Source of the DNA: Hoylesella shahii DSM 15611 = JCM 12083
GTDB lineage: Bacteria; Bacteroidota; Bacteroidia; Bacteroidales; Bacteroidaceae
Direction of reading: 5' to 3'
Length of the DNA: 64,000 nucleotides
Assembly (NCBI RefSeq): GCF_000613445.1
Contig: NZ_BAIZ01000005.1
Coordinates: forward strand, 44,212 to 108,211
Shown here: piece after piece, positions 18,272-27,672 of the stretch
Layout of the letters: the number at the start of each line of letters is the position of its first letter
Position numbering within the stretch: the stretch's first letter is position 1
Translations under genes and position numbers: made by a program
The notes under the pieces: model-generated
Told to the model about the DNA's origin: nothing
The model's input: only the letters and a program-made list of their open reading frames with translations
The model's database searches: none

Positions 18272-18838
18272 AACTGTAAATGTCTTCAAGCGTGTTTTTT
18301 TTCGCTGTTTTCGCGAGTTCGAGCGTATTTGTTGATGCCTTCTGCAGGTCTGCATGAAGCACTTGTGTTGTCTCGAAGTGCGTAAATATTGGTCCAAGCC
18401 CATAAGGCCTAGTCCCTTGTTGCGATTTTTCAATTACAAAAATAACTAATTTCGGTCAAACGGCTATCTATTCCTTATCTTTTTAACTTATGTTAGTTTT
18501 GCAGGGACGTTAGCTAGCTTGGTAAAGGTTGTATGATATTGTGTTTTGCGTGTAGAAGTTGAGGTTTTGTTGCTCTGGATTGTTGACTAAATTGTTTTTC
18601 AAAATACGTAAACTAAGATGTAATGTAAAGCGAAGGTGTTTAACACAAAAAACACATCTGAGTAAGAAAAGCAAAGTAATGAACTGACAATGTTTCTTGT
18701 TGCACATATAAACTCAATATGCGCAGAAATGAATGACAAGTAATTTAAAAACTCTTAAAACTTGGATATAAGTATTTCCTTTTTTCCTTTTTATCACTAT
18801 CTTTGCATTAAACCAATTAAAAAAGACGATAAACCTCA
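18272..18838. other. Divergent intergenic region between the M3 peptidase and ffh
   Basis: 567 bases. It holds TATCTTTG at 18798-18805 (ffh, plus), TATTTTTG on the minus strand at 18437-18444 (peptidase) and an extra plus-strand TAGTTTTG at 18494-18501 with no ORF behind it. No recognisable RNA gene; I looked for an SRP RNA-like motif near ffh and saw none. Confidence 0.45.
18798..18805 (+). promoter_or_regulatory. -7 box of ffh
   Basis: TATCTTTG, 34 bases upstream of the ffh ATG, matches TAnnTTTG. No clear TTG at the -33 position. Confidence 0.6.
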
Positions 18839-20191
18839 ATGTTTGAAAATCTTAGTGACAGACTAGAACGGTCTTTTAAAATAATAAAAGGTGAAGGAAA
18901 AATCACCGAAATTAACGTAGCCGAAACCCTCAAAGATGTTCGTCGCGCATTACTTGATGCCGACGTTAACTATAAAGTGGCCAAGACTTTTACAGATACG
19001 GTGAAGCAAAAGGCATTGGGTATGAACGTGCTCACGGCTGTTAAGCCTGGTCAATTGATGGTTAAGATTGTGCACGATGAGCTTGCCACACTGATGGGAG
19101 GCGAAAGCGTGGGACTGCAACTTACCAATCGCCCTGCCATCATTTTGATGTCGGGCTTGCAAGGTTCGGGAAAAACCACATTTAGTGGTAAGCTTGCCAA
19201 TCTGCTCAAAGGCAAACAACACAAAAATCCATTACTCGTGGCTTGCGACGTGTATCGTCCCGCAGCCATTGAACAGCTAAAAGTGGTGGCTCAACAAGTG
19301 GGCGTGCCCGTATATAGCGAACCTGATAACAAAAATGTGGTGGAAATAGCCACCAATGCCATACGCGAAGCCAAGGCAAAAGGCAACGATGTGGTGATTG
19401 TGGATACCGCAGGACGCTTGGCGGTTGACGAAGAAATGATGGACGAAATCTATCGTCTAAAGCAGGCGTTGAACCCTGATGAGACTTTGTTTGTTGTGGA
19501 TTCGATGACTGGTCAAGACGCAGTGAACACCGCTCGCGAGTTTAACGATCGACTAGATATTGATGGTGTGGTGCTAACAAAGCTCGATGGCGACACCCGT
19601 GGTGGAGCAGCGCTTAGCATTCGCACCGTTGTTACCAAGCCAATTAAGTTTGTTGGTACAGGCGAAAAGATGGAAGCAGTAGATGTTTTCCATCCCGAGC
19701 GTATGGCCGACCGTATTTTGGGTATGGGCGATATCGTGTCGCTGGTTGAAAGAGCGCAAGAACAATTCGACGAAGAAGAGGCAAAGCGCCTGCAAAAGAA
19801 AATACAGAAGAATAAGTTTGACTTCAATGATTTCCTTAAACAGATTGAACAAATCAAGAAGATGGGAAACTTGAAAGACTTGGCTTCGATGATTCCCGGC
19901 GTTGGAAAGGCTATCAAAGATGTTGATATCGACGATAATGCTTTCAAAGGCATTGAAGCGATTATCAAAAGTATGACGCCAAAGGAAAGAACAAATCCCG
20001 AAATCCTTAATAACAGCCGTCGACAGCGTATAGCAAAAGGTAGCGGAACCAACATTCAAGAGGTGAACAAGCTGATTAAACAGTTTGATCAGACTCGAAA
20101 AATGATGAAGATGATGACTGGAAGCAATATGGCTAAGATGGCAGGCATGGCGAGCAAGATGAAAGGAATGCTCGGAATGCCGAAACTTTAA
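18839..20191 (+). CDS. ffh: Signal recognition particle protein Ffh (SRP54)
   Basis: GTPase of the signal recognition particle, delivering nascent membrane proteins to FtsY and SecYEG. Order of domains in the 450 residues: N-terminal helical bundle (about 1-90), G domain with GLQGSGKTTFSGKLA (P-loop), DTAGRL and TKLDGDTRGGAAL, and a methionine-rich M domain (about 300-450) ending MKMMTGSNMAKMAGMASKMKG, which binds SRP RNA and signal peptides. Thirteen bases separate it from folD. Confidence 0.97.
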   Translation: MFENLSDRLERSFKIIKGEGKITEINVAETLKDVRRALLDADVNYKVAKTFTDTVKQKALGMNVLTAVKPGQLMVKIVHDELATLMGGESVGLQLTNRPAIILMSGLQGSGKTTFSGKLANLLKGKQHKNPLLVACDVYRPAAIEQLKVVAQQVGVPVYSEPDNKNVVEIATNAIREAKAKGNDVVIVDTAGRLAVDEEMMDEIYRLKQALNPDETLFVVDSMTGQDAVNTAREFNDRLDIDGVVLTKLDGDTRGGAALSIRTVVTKPIKFVGTGEKMEAVDVFHPERMADRILGMGDIVSLVERAQEQFDEEEAKRLQKKIQKNKFDFNDFLKQIEQIKKMGNLKDLASMIPGVGKAIKDVDIDDNAFKGIEAIIKSMTPKERTNPEILNNSRRQRIAKGSGTNIQEVNKLIKQFDQTRKMMKMMTGSNMAKMAGMASKMKGMLGMPKL

Positions 20192-20203
20192 AACCTAATT
20201 AGA

Positions 20204-21084
20204 ATGATGCAGTTAATCGATGGAAAGGCAACTGCTACCGCTATTAAAGCGGAAATTGCAGAAGAAGTGAGGCAAATTGTTGCTAATGGCGGCAAACAAC
20301 CACACTTGGCCGCGGTGCTTGTAGGGCACGACGGCGGGTCGGAGACCTATGTGAAGAATAAGGTGATTGCTTGTGAACAATGTGGGTTTAAATCTACCCT
20401 TATTCGTTTTGAAGAAAACGTCACCGAAGCTGAACTCTTGGCCTGCGTAGACAAACTAAATAAGGACGAAGATGTTGATGGGTTTATCGTGCAACTGCCA
20501 TTGCCCAAGCATATCGACGAACAAAAAATTGTTGAAGCAGTAGACTATCGCAAGGATGTTGACGGCTTCCACCCCATCAATGTGGGGCGCATGGCCATCG
20601 GTTTGCCCTGTTTCATCTCGGCCACTCCTCTGGGTATTATCACCCTTTTGCAACGCTATGGCATACCCACTTCTGGAAAGAAGTGCGTGGTGCTAGGACG
20701 AAGCAATATCGTGGGTAAGCCAATGGCTCAGTTGATGCTGCAAAAACAATATGGCGACGCCACTGTTACAGTGTGCCACTCACATTCGCCCTCGCTTAAA
20801 GATGATTGTCGCGAGGCTGATATCATCATCGCTGCTATCGGAAGCCTAACTTTGTTACGGCCGACATGGTAAAAGAGGGTGCTGTGGTTATTGATGTGGG
20901 TACCACACGCGTGGAAGACCCCACGCATAAGGGTGGTTTTAGACTCAATGGCGATGTTAAATTCGACGAGGTTGCACCTAAATGTTCGTTCATCACACCT
21001 GTTCCTGGTGGCGTTGGTCCGATGACCATCTGCTCGTTGATGAAGAACACCCTCTCGGCAGGTAAGAAAGAGTTCTATAAATAA
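20204..21084 (+). CDS. folD: Bifunctional methylene-THF dehydrogenase/methenyl-THF cyclohydrolase FolD (frameshifted)
   Basis: Interconverts 5,10-methylene-, methenyl- and 10-formyl-THF with NADP(H). First part: [17 protein letters not shown] (substrate Tyr and catalytic Lys), [11 protein letters not shown], and the Rossmann segment [18 protein letters not shown]. The frame slips near 20842; adding one A to GGAAGCC restores [22 protein letters not shown]. The second part has [18 protein letters not shown], the family's second signature. About 293 residues when joined, as expected. As FolD is central to one-carbon metabolism, the break is probably a sequencing error. Confidence 0.93.
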
Positions 21085-21093
21085 GGTAAGGAA

Positions 21094-21122
21094 GGCGAAC
21101 GAGGCTATGTACCTCGTTCGCC
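21094..21122. terminator. Hairpin between folD and the small TPR gene
   Basis: Perfect 11-base arms GGCGAACGAGG / CCTCGTTCGCC around a 7-base loop, nine bases after folD. There is no T run, so it could be an attenuator or RNA-stability element rather than an efficient terminator. Confidence 0.55.
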
Positions 21123-21139
21123 ATTCACCACAATAAGCA

Positions 21140-21319
21140 ATGAACAGCCAAGACTATTACGAACAAGGCAATGCTTACCGCCGGCAAGGAAACTGGCAAA
21201 AGGCGTTGGAATGTTATGCGGAGGCCATAGAACTCAACCCCGATAGTCCGGCAGTACATGCAAGGGATATGTTAAACAGCATCCTGGGCTTCTATTCAAA
21301 GGATGCCCTCAATCCTTGA
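21140..21319 (+). CDS. Small TPR protein at the head of the 2-oxoacid:ferredoxin oxidoreductase operon
   Basis: A 59-residue ORF starting ATG 21140 (MNSQDYYEQGNAYRRQGNW) and consisting of essentially one tetratricopeptide repeat (GNAYRRQGNWQKALECYAEA, then IELNPDSP) plus a short helix. It precedes the 4Fe-4S subunit gene by 148 bases. As far as I recall, a small TPR gene in front of the KOR/VOR genes is found in related Bacteroidales, which supports it as real. It could be an assembly or scaffolding factor; that is inference. Confidence 0.75.
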   Translation: MNSQDYYEQGNAYRRQGNWQKALECYAEAIELNPDSPAVHARDMLNSILGFYSKDALNP

Positions 21320-21467
21320 AAAACAACTTGCTGCGCCCTGGCGAATGTCTTTCGCCGTCGCTGCAAACAAAATTATTGCCAGGTTGGGCTGCTAATGACT
21401 ATGAGCCACATGCTAAAGCCTAGCTAAAAAGAAAAACTGCCGAAAAGCAGCCTATAAGTTAGATATT

Positions 21468-21704
21468 ATGAACAAGATGAAAGGAGCCGTGGTTATCAAC
21501 ACCAACAGGTGCAAAGGTTGCAGCCTGTGTGTTGTGGCTTGCCCATATTCAGTGTTGGAACTGGCTCGTAAAAAGGTGAATGCTAGCGGATACGCTTATG
21601 CGCAAGCCACGAATGCCGAAGCATGCGTGGGATGTGCAGCGTGCGGAACGGTTTGTCCCGATGGCTGCATCACTGTATATAGAATGAAAGTGGAGGAGAA
21701 ATAG
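21468..21704 (+). CDS. 2-oxoacid:ferredoxin oxidoreductase, 4Fe-4S (delta) subunit
   Basis: 78-residue dicluster ferredoxin-like subunit that passes electrons from the thiamine site to free ferredoxin. Two cluster motifs are present: CKGCSLCVVACP and CVGCAACGTVCPDGC. It ends one base before the alpha-subunit ATG, in a tight four-gene run (delta-alpha-beta-gamma). Upstream spacing of 148 bases to the TPR gene may hide an additional start of transcription. Confidence 0.93.
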   Translation: MNKMKGAVVINTNRCKGCSLCVVACPYSVLELARKKVNASGYAYAQATNAEACVGCAACGTVCPDGCITVYRMKVEEK

Positions 21705-21705
21705 T

Positions 21706-22788
21706 ATGGCAGAACGTGAAGTCAGACTGATGAAAGGTAATGAAGCGATAGCCCATGCGGCTGTTCGCGCTGGCATTGACGGGTATTTCGGCTATCCTAT
21801 AACCCCTCAAAGCGAAGTGATTGAAACTTTGGCTCAACTGCGCCCCTGGGAAACTACGGGCATGGTGGTGCTACAAGCTGAAAGCGAAGTGGCATCTATC
21901 AATATGCTTTACGGTGGCGGTGGATCGGGTAAACGTGTAATGACTTCTTCATCATCGCCCGGTGTGGCGCTAATGCAAGAGGGAATTTCCTATATGGCCG
22001 GTGCAGAGATACCGGGACTCATTGTTAACGTGCAGCGTGGTGGTCCTGGTTTGGGAACCATCCAGCCATCGCAAGGCGACTATTTTCAAAGTACTCGTGG
22101 CGGTGGTAACGGCGATTACAATGTTATTGTGCTTGCTCCAAACTCGGTACAAGAGATGGCCGACTTCGTTGATTTGGGCATGAACCTCGCCTTTAAATAT
22201 CGTAATCCGGCTATGATACTAAGCGATGGTGTTATCGGACAAATGATGGAGAAAGTGGTTCTGCCACCAATGAAACCTCGTCGAACCGAAGAAGAGATTA
22301 TCAAAGAATGCCCCTGGGCTTCTACAGGGCACACCAAAAATCGCGAACCCAACGTTATAACTTCGCTCGAACTGCGTCCCGAGCTGATGGAGGTTAAAAA
22401 TAAAGCTCTGCAAGCTAAGTACGAAGAGATACGCAACAATGAAGTGCGCTTCGAAACGTTGCACACCGACGATGCCGAATACATGTTTGTGGCATTTGGT
22501 AGTGCTGCTCGTGTGGCCGAAAAAGCCGTAGAACTAGCTCGCGAAGAGGGCTTGCGTGTGGGACTTTTCCGTCCTATTACACTTTGGCCTTTCCCCGAAA
22601 AGCAGCTCGCTAGTCTTTCAAAAGACAAAAAAGGACTGCTCGTTGTGGAGATGAATGCAGGTCAAATGGTTCAAGATGTACGATTGGCCGTGGATGGAAG
22701 TCTGCCTGTTGCTCATTTTGGAAGACAAGGTGGCATAGTACCAGAGCCCGAAGAGATTGTAAAAGCGTTAAAGGAGAAGTTGCAATGA
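21706..22788 (+). CDS. 2-oxoacid:ferredoxin oxidoreductase, alpha subunit (KorA/VorB-type)
   Basis: Pyrimidine-binding subunit of a 2-oxoacid:ferredoxin oxidoreductase, which oxidatively decarboxylates 2-oxoglutarate or branched 2-oxoacids to acyl-CoA, or runs in reverse. In the 360 residues: RLMKGNEAIAHAAVRAGIDGYFGYPITPQSEV (typical N-terminus with YPITP), ESEVASINMLYGGGGSGKRVMTSSSSPG, and a C-terminal FRPITLWPFPEKQL. Sequence alone does not decide between KOR and VOR. Its end overlaps the beta gene by ATGA. Confidence 0.93.
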   Translation: MAEREVRLMKGNEAIAHAAVRAGIDGYFGYPITPQSEVIETLAQLRPWETTGMVVLQAESEVASINMLYGGGGSGKRVMTSSSSPGVALMQEGISYMAGAEIPGLIVNVQRGGPGLGTIQPSQGDYFQSTRGGGNGDYNVIVLAPNSVQEMADFVDLGMNLAFKYRNPAMILSDGVIGQMMEKVVLPPMKPRRTEEEIIKECPWASTGHTKNREPNVITSLELRPELMEVKNKALQAKYEEIRNNEVRFETLHTDDAEYMFVAFGSAARVAEKAVELAREEGLRVGLFRPITLWPFPEKQLASLSKDKKGLLVVEMNAGQMVQDVRLAVDGSLPVAHFGRQGGIVPEPEEIVKALKEKLQ

Positions 22789-23552
22789 CCACAGATATAA
22801 TCAAACCAGAGAACCTCGTTTACGCCAAACCGGCGCTCTTGAACGATACAACCATGCACTATTGTCCCGGCTGTTCGCATGGCGTGGTACACAAACTCAT
22901 TGCTGAGGTGATTGCCGATATGGGCATGGAAGAGAAAACGGTGGGTGTTAGTCCTGTGGGATGTGCCGTGTTTGCTTACCGCTATATCGACATCGATTGG
23001 CAAGAAGCCCCTCACGGACGTGCTCCGGCATTGGCAGTGGGAATAAAAAGACTATGGCCCAACCGCCTAGTATTTACTTATCAAGGTGATGGCGACCTCG
23101 CTTGCATCGGCACTGCAGAAACATTGCACGCACTAAATCGTGGTGATAACATCACCATCATCTATGTTAATAATGCTATTTATGGCATGACGGGTGGACA
23201 AATGTCGGCCACAACGCTGCTAGAGCAGCCCACAGCTACTTGTCCTACAGGCAGAACGCCCGAACTTCACGGCTATCCCATCGATATAACAAACCTTGCT
23301 GTGCAGCTTGAAGGTACTTGTTTTGTAAGCAGACAAAGCGTAGAAACCGTGGCAGCCATTAATAAAGCCAAACGAGCCATTCGTAAAGCATTCGAAGCTT
23401 CGATGGAGGGTAAAGGCTCATCGCTCGTAGAAATCGTGTCAACTTGCAGCAGCGGATGGAAAATGTCGCCCGTAGCCGCCAATAAATGGATGCAAGAAAA
23501 CATGTTCGACCATTATAAAAAAGGCGACTTAAAAGACAGAACGAAAGAATGA
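22785..23552 (+). CDS. 2-oxoacid:ferredoxin oxidoreductase, beta (TPP-binding) subunit
   Basis: Carries the thiamine diphosphate. The 255 residues contain YCPGCSHGVVHKLIAEV, HGRAPALAVGIKR, and the TPP motif GDGDLACIGTAETLHALNRGDNITIIYVNN (GDG...NN), followed by YGMTGGQMSATT. One PCGxGxC-type cluster cysteine pair is reduced to CPGCSHG as in other KOR beta chains. It overlaps its neighbours on both sides by ATGA, so translation of alpha, beta and gamma is coupled. Confidence 0.94.
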   Translation: MTTDIIKPENLVYAKPALLNDTTMHYCPGCSHGVVHKLIAEVIADMGMEEKTVGVSPVGCAVFAYRYIDIDWQEAPHGRAPALAVGIKRLWPNRLVFTYQGDGDLACIGTAETLHALNRGDNITIIYVNNAIYGMTGGQMSATTLLEQPTATCPTGRTPELHGYPIDITNLAVQLEGTCFVSRQSVETVAAINKAKRAIRKAFEASMEGKGSSLVEIVSTCSSGWKMSPVAANKWMQENMFDHYKKGDLKDRTKE

Positions 23553-24091
23553 AACACGAGATAATCATCGCCGGCTTCGGTGGGCAAGGGGTGCTTTCAA
23601 TGGGAAAGATACTGGCCTACTCGGGCTTGATGGAAGATAAAGAGGTGACGTGGATGCCGGCATATGGACCAGAACAACGCGGAGGAACTGCAAACGTAAC
23701 GGTTATTGTGAGTGATAGTCGTATATCTTCGCCTGTTCTTAGTAAGTATGATGTGGCTATTGTGCTTAACCAACCATCGCTCGATAAGTTTCAACCAAGA
23801 GTAAAACCTGGTGGTATTCTTATTTACGATGGTAACGGAATAGCCTCGCCACCTACGCGAACCGACATAAAGGTGTATCGAATGGATGCCATGGACAAGG
23901 CGGCTGAGATGCGCAATGCCAAGGTTTTCAATATGATTGTTCTTGGCGGACTGCTTAAGGTTTGTCCGGTTGTTAGCACTGAGGGCTTGAACATGGCTTT
24001 GTTTAAAACCCTTCCCGAACGCTATCACAACCTCATTCCGCTGAATATGGAAGCTGTAGAACAAGGCAAGCAAATCATTGTGGAGCAATAA
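23549..24091 (+). CDS. 2-oxoacid:ferredoxin oxidoreductase, gamma subunit
   Basis: 180-residue gamma domain protein starting MKHEIIIAGFGGQGVLSMGKILAYSG, with GPEQRGGTANVTVIVSD, both diagnostic for the POR/KOR gamma family, which binds the CoA moiety. It is last in the operon; a terminator lies about 110 bases further on. Confidence 0.94.
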   Translation: MKHEIIIAGFGGQGVLSMGKILAYSGLMEDKEVTWMPAYGPEQRGGTANVTVIVSDSRISSPVLSKYDVAIVLNQPSLDKFQPRVKPGGILIYDGNGIASPPTRTDIKVYRMDAMDKAAEMRNAKVFNMIVLGGLLKVCPVVSTEGLNMALFKTLPERYHNLIPLNMEAVEQGKQIIVEQ

Positions 24092-24202
24092 GCAATACAA
24101 ATGTGGCTGCCCTGAAGGCTAACGAAATACAATTGACCAAAAAAGAATTGCTGAAAAGCAGATAAACAACTTGATTTTTTTATAACTCTCTAATTTTTTG
24201 GG

Positions 24203-24234
24203 GGCCGGCTGCAGTGATGCACCCGGTCTTTTTT
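24203..24234 (+). terminator. Rho-independent terminator of the oxidoreductase operon
   Basis: GGCCGG pairs with CCGGTC (one G-T pair) around a 14-base loop and runs straight into six T residues. Confidence 0.75.
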
Positions 24235-24447
24235 GTATTAGATACAAAGCTATTGCGCGCCATTAGCCTCATCTTTTTCTTTCCTTTTGATGGAAAACGA
24301 TGTGCAATGCCATCGAAAACACCAAACAAAATCTGCATTCTTATGGCTTTTTATGAGTGACGAACTATCCAGCATGTAAGAATTTACAGCACTCATGATT
24401 TTACAGCATGCCTTAACATTTCTTCTTCTACCTTTTCTTCTTTCTCG

Positions 24448-24479
24448 TTTGCCCGAAAACGCAAAAAGTTGTACCTTTG
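24448..24479 (+). promoter_or_regulatory. Promoter of the Omp85-family gene
   Basis: TTTG at 24448 and TACCTTTG at 24472-24479, 20 bases apart; the ATG at 24487 follows seven bases later, so the leader would be very short. The rest of the 395-base gap (24092-24486) contains the terminator above and nothing else I recognise. Confidence 0.72.
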
Positions 24480-24486
24480 TGCAGAA

Positions 24487-26736
24487 ATGGAGCGTTCAGG
24501 ATTATATAAATATCAACCCCTTCAATTATTGCGTAATGCGTTAAATACCTTGCCCTTGTGGTGCATGGTTGCCTTTTTGGCTGCATGTAGTGCATCGAAG
24601 TTTGTGCCCGACGAGAGTTGTTTGCTTGAAAAAGTGGAACTGAAAAGCGACACCAAGAAGTTTAATGTGGCCTCACTCGAACCCTATATCCGCCAAAAAG
24701 CCAACTCAAAGTGGTTCTCGGTATTCAAAATTCCTCTCGGCATTTATGCCCTTTCTGGGCGTGATTCTACGCGTTGGGTTAACCGCACGCTGCGCAAAAT
24801 TGGCGAAGAGCCTGTGGTGTACGACACCTTACAGGCAAAACTTTCGTGCAACGACCTTAAACTGGCTTTGCAAAACATGGGATATATGAACGGAGAGGTC
24901 GACCTTACCACCCGAGCTAAAGGCAAACACCTTACCGCTGTTTACACGTTGCATCCTGGAACGCCCTTTTATATCAATTCGGTGCGCTATGATATTCAGG
25001 ATTCGATTATTGCAAAAATGCTCGATTTGGATAATCCCAACCGACAAGAACTAAAGTCTGGCGACCCCTTCACCGTTACTCGACTTGAAGATGAACGCAA
25101 ACGCATCACCCGTGTACTCATGGATAGTGGCTATTATCGGTTTCATAAAGATTTTATTCAATATGGTGCCGACTCAACAAAAGGCAGCAACCAAGTGAAT
25201 TTAATGCTTCACCTGCTGCGCTATCGACCCAATAGTAGCGTTCCCGAAACGCTACACCCTCGCTATACCATACGAAGTGTGGCATTTTCTAGCAACGATA
25301 GCACCAAAATTCACCTTCGTCAACGTGTGTTGCGACGTAGTACACTCATCAGACCAGGCGATCTTTTTAGTGCAAGTCTGCTGCAACGCACATACGCCAA
25401 CTTTGCTCGTATGCAAGCTGTGCGCTATACGAACATTAGATTTCTCGAAGTTCCCGACACCACCTTGCTTGATTGCGACATCAATATCAGCACCAACAAA
25501 CCTTCCTCCATCTCGTTCCAACCCGAAGGAACAAATACGGCAGGCGACCTTGGTGCGGCTGCTTCGGTTACCTACGAGAATAGAAACTTATTTAGGGGTA
25601 GCGAATTGTTGAGCATTCAGCTTCGTGCTGCTTACGAAGCTATTACCCGATTAGAGGGTTATCAAAACAAAGATTATCAGGAATATGGTGTAGAAACAAA
25701 ACTTACTTTTCCTCGATTTGTAGCTCCATTATTGTCTAAAACGTTTCGCAGACGAAGTTTGGCCACCAGCGAATTGTCTCTTAACTGGAACCTTCAAAAC
25801 CGTCCAGAGTTTCATCGACGCGTGTTTGCCATGGCATGGCGCTACCATTGGAACGAACCTCGCCATCACATTACCTACCGTTACGACTTCTTCGATATCA
25901 ATTATGTCAATATGCCCTGGATTAGTTCGCGCTTTAAGGCCGATTATTTGGACAACGCCACCAGCCGCAATGCCATTCTAAGGTATAACTACGAAGACAT
26001 TTTTATTCTTAAAATGGGTTTCGGTATGTCTTTTAATAATGGTGTAAACGCCGTGAAGCTTAATGTTGAATCGGCTGGAAACATCCTGCAGGCTGTGTCG
26101 AAGACTTTCCGTATGCAACAAAATGCTGATGGAAAATACACCTTGGTAAATATTGCTTATGCGCAATATGTGAAGTTCGATGTGGATTATACCCGTTTGT
26201 TTAAGTTTGATGAACGCAACTCTTTGGCCTTCCATGTGGGACTTGGCGTGGCCTATCCTTACGGCAACAGTACTATTTTGCCTTTCGAAAAACGCTATTT
26301 CTCGGGTGGTGCTAACTCGGTTAGGGGTTGGCGAGTACGCGAATTAGGACCGGGTTCGTTTAAAGGTACTGATGGACGCATCGATTTTATTAACCAAACT
26401 GGTGATATGAAGCTCGACCTCAATCTCGAATATCGCACTTTCTTGGGTTGGAAACTCCATGGAGCGGTGTTTGTGGATGCTGGCAACATCTGGACTTTAC
26501 GCAATTATGCCGACCAACCTGGTGGACAATTCCGCTTCAACACCTTCTATCAGCAGATTGCAATGGCCTACGGCTTAGGCTTAAGGCTGAATTTTGACTA
26601 CTTTGTTCTGCGTTTCGACCTCGGAATGAAAGCTGTTAACCCTGCTTACAGTTCCACACGCGAACATTATCCGCTGTTTTATCCCAACTTCAAACGCGAC
26701 TACGCTTTCCATTTTGCAGTGGGCTTCCCCTTCTAA
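24487..26736 (+). CDS. Omp85-family (BamA/TamA-like) outer membrane protein with lipoprotein signal
   Basis: 749-residue outer-membrane protein. I start at ATG 24487, giving a signal ending in the lipobox LAAC (VAFLAACSASKF). Then come POTRA-like repeats (about 35-330; e.g. KSGDPFTVTRLEDERKRITRVLMDSGYYRF) and a C-terminal 16-strand surface-antigen barrel (about 370-749) with RYFSGGANSVRGWRVRELGPG, the conserved VRGW lid-lock loop, and the closing strand YAFHFAVGFPF. The lipidated form with few POTRA domains is common in Bacteroidetes and is closer to TamA/BamL-type accessory proteins than to the essential BamA. Substrates are unknown. Confidence 0.92.
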   Translation: MERSGLYKYQPLQLLRNALNTLPLWCMVAFLAACSASKFVPDESCLLEKVELKSDTKKFNVASLEPYIRQKANSKWFSVFKIPLGIYALSGRDSTRWVNRTLRKIGEEPVVYDTLQAKLSCNDLKLALQNMGYMNGEVDLTTRAKGKHLTAVYTLHPGTPFYINSVRYDIQDSIIAKMLDLDNPNRQELKSGDPFTVTRLEDERKRITRVLMDSGYYRFHKDFIQYGADSTKGSNQVNLMLHLLRYRPNSSVPETLHPRYTIRSVAFSSNDSTKIHLRQRVLRRSTLIRPGDLFSASLLQRTYANFARMQAVRYTNIRFLEVPDTTLLDCDINISTNKPSSISFQPEGTNTAGDLGAAASVTYENRNLFRGSELLSIQLRAAYEAITRLEGYQNKDYQEYGVETKLTFPRFVAPLLSKTFRRRSLATSELSLNWNLQNRPEFHRRVFAMAWRYHWNEPRHHITYRYDFFDINYVNMPWISSRFKADYLDNATSRNAILRYNYEDIFILKMGFGMSFNNGVNAVKLNVESAGNILQAVSKTFRMQQNADGKYTLVNIAYAQYVKFDVDYTRLFKFDERNSLAFHVGLGVAYPYGNSTILPFEKRYFSGGANSVRGWRVRELGPGSFKGTDGRIDFINQTGDMKLDLNLEYRTFLGWKLHGAVFVDAGNIWTLRNYADQPGGQFRFNTFYQQIAMAYGLGLRLNFDYFVLRFDLGMKAVNPAYSSTREHYPLFYPNFKRDYAFHFAVGFPF

Positions 26737-26816
26737 TGGGCTGGTTTTGGCTTCTTTGCACAATAAATGTAGGCGCAATACTTTTACCACCAGTGCCAGT
26801 GTGCACTTTTTTAGCG

Positions 26817-27466
26817 ATGACAAGAAACGAACGATATACTTACATACTAGATTATTTCCGTGCGCAATCCCCAGTCGTAACCACAGAACTGGAGTTTGGA
26901 TCGGCTTTTCAATTGCTTGTGGCTACATTGCTTAGTGCCCAATGCACCGACAAACGCATCAATCAGGTAACACCAGCTTTGTTTAAACGTTTTCCAACAG
27001 CCGAAGCCATGGCGAAAGCCGATGTTGATGAGGTGTACGAATTGGTTAAATCGGTGAGCTATCCCAATGCTAAGGCTAACCATTTGGTGGCTATGTCGCG
27101 CAAGTTAGTTGATGATTTCAAGGGCGAAATGCCTAGTACCACGGCCGAACTTACCACTTTACCTGGCGTTGGACGCAAAACTGCTAATGTGTTGCAAGCT
27201 GTTTGGTTCGATAAACCCAACATGGCGGTTGATACGCACGTGTATCGTGTGAGCCATCGCATGGGCTTAGTGAGCAAAAAGCTAACACGCCTTTGAAGGT
27301 TGAACAGGAATTGCTGCGCCATATTCCCACAGCTGATGTAAATAAGGCACACCATTGGTTGCTTTTGCATGGACGATATGTTTGCACTAGCCGAAAAGCA
27401 AAATGCGAAGAGTGTGTTTTTAATGATATTTGCCCTAAGCTTTTGGAGGGTTCTAAACTCGAATAA
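26817..27466 (+). CDS. nth: Endonuclease III (frameshifted)
   Basis: DNA glycosylase/AP lyase that removes oxidised pyrimidines. Start chosen at ATG 26817 (MTRNERYTYILDYFRAQSPV), the usual family N-terminus, rather than 26736. Visible: the Gln/Cys loop VATLLSAQCTD, the HhH motif LPGVGRKTANVLQ with catalytic Lys, and MAVDTHVYRVSHRMGL with catalytic Asp. The frame slips in an A run at 27276-27280; with one extra A it reads on through NTPLKVEQELLRHIP to the [4Fe-4S] loop C-x6-C-x2-C-x5-C (CTSRKAKCEECVFNDIC). About 216 residues in total. Confidence 0.93.
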
Positions 27467-27468
27467 AG

Positions 27469-27504
27469 GTGAAAGGACTTTTAAAGGTGAAAAGGTGAAA
27501 AGGT
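27469..27504. repeat. Short AAGGTGAA direct repeats
   Basis: Four copies of AAAGGTGAAA-type units, about 8-18 bases apart, in the 200-base gap after nth. A very similar GGTGAA-rich tract lies at about 46014-46062. Confidence 0.55.
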
Positions 27505-27672
27505 GGTTTGGTACTGTTTTGTTTGCGGTGTATTTCCTGTAAATAGTGAATGTTGTGCCAATAGAGTATGATTCTAGAATTAGGTTTTGTACGAAACTGC
27601 TGATGTAAACAACTATAATGAGGGCTATGCGATTAACGTTTATAGCTTGATAAGTAATAAATATAAGTGAAG

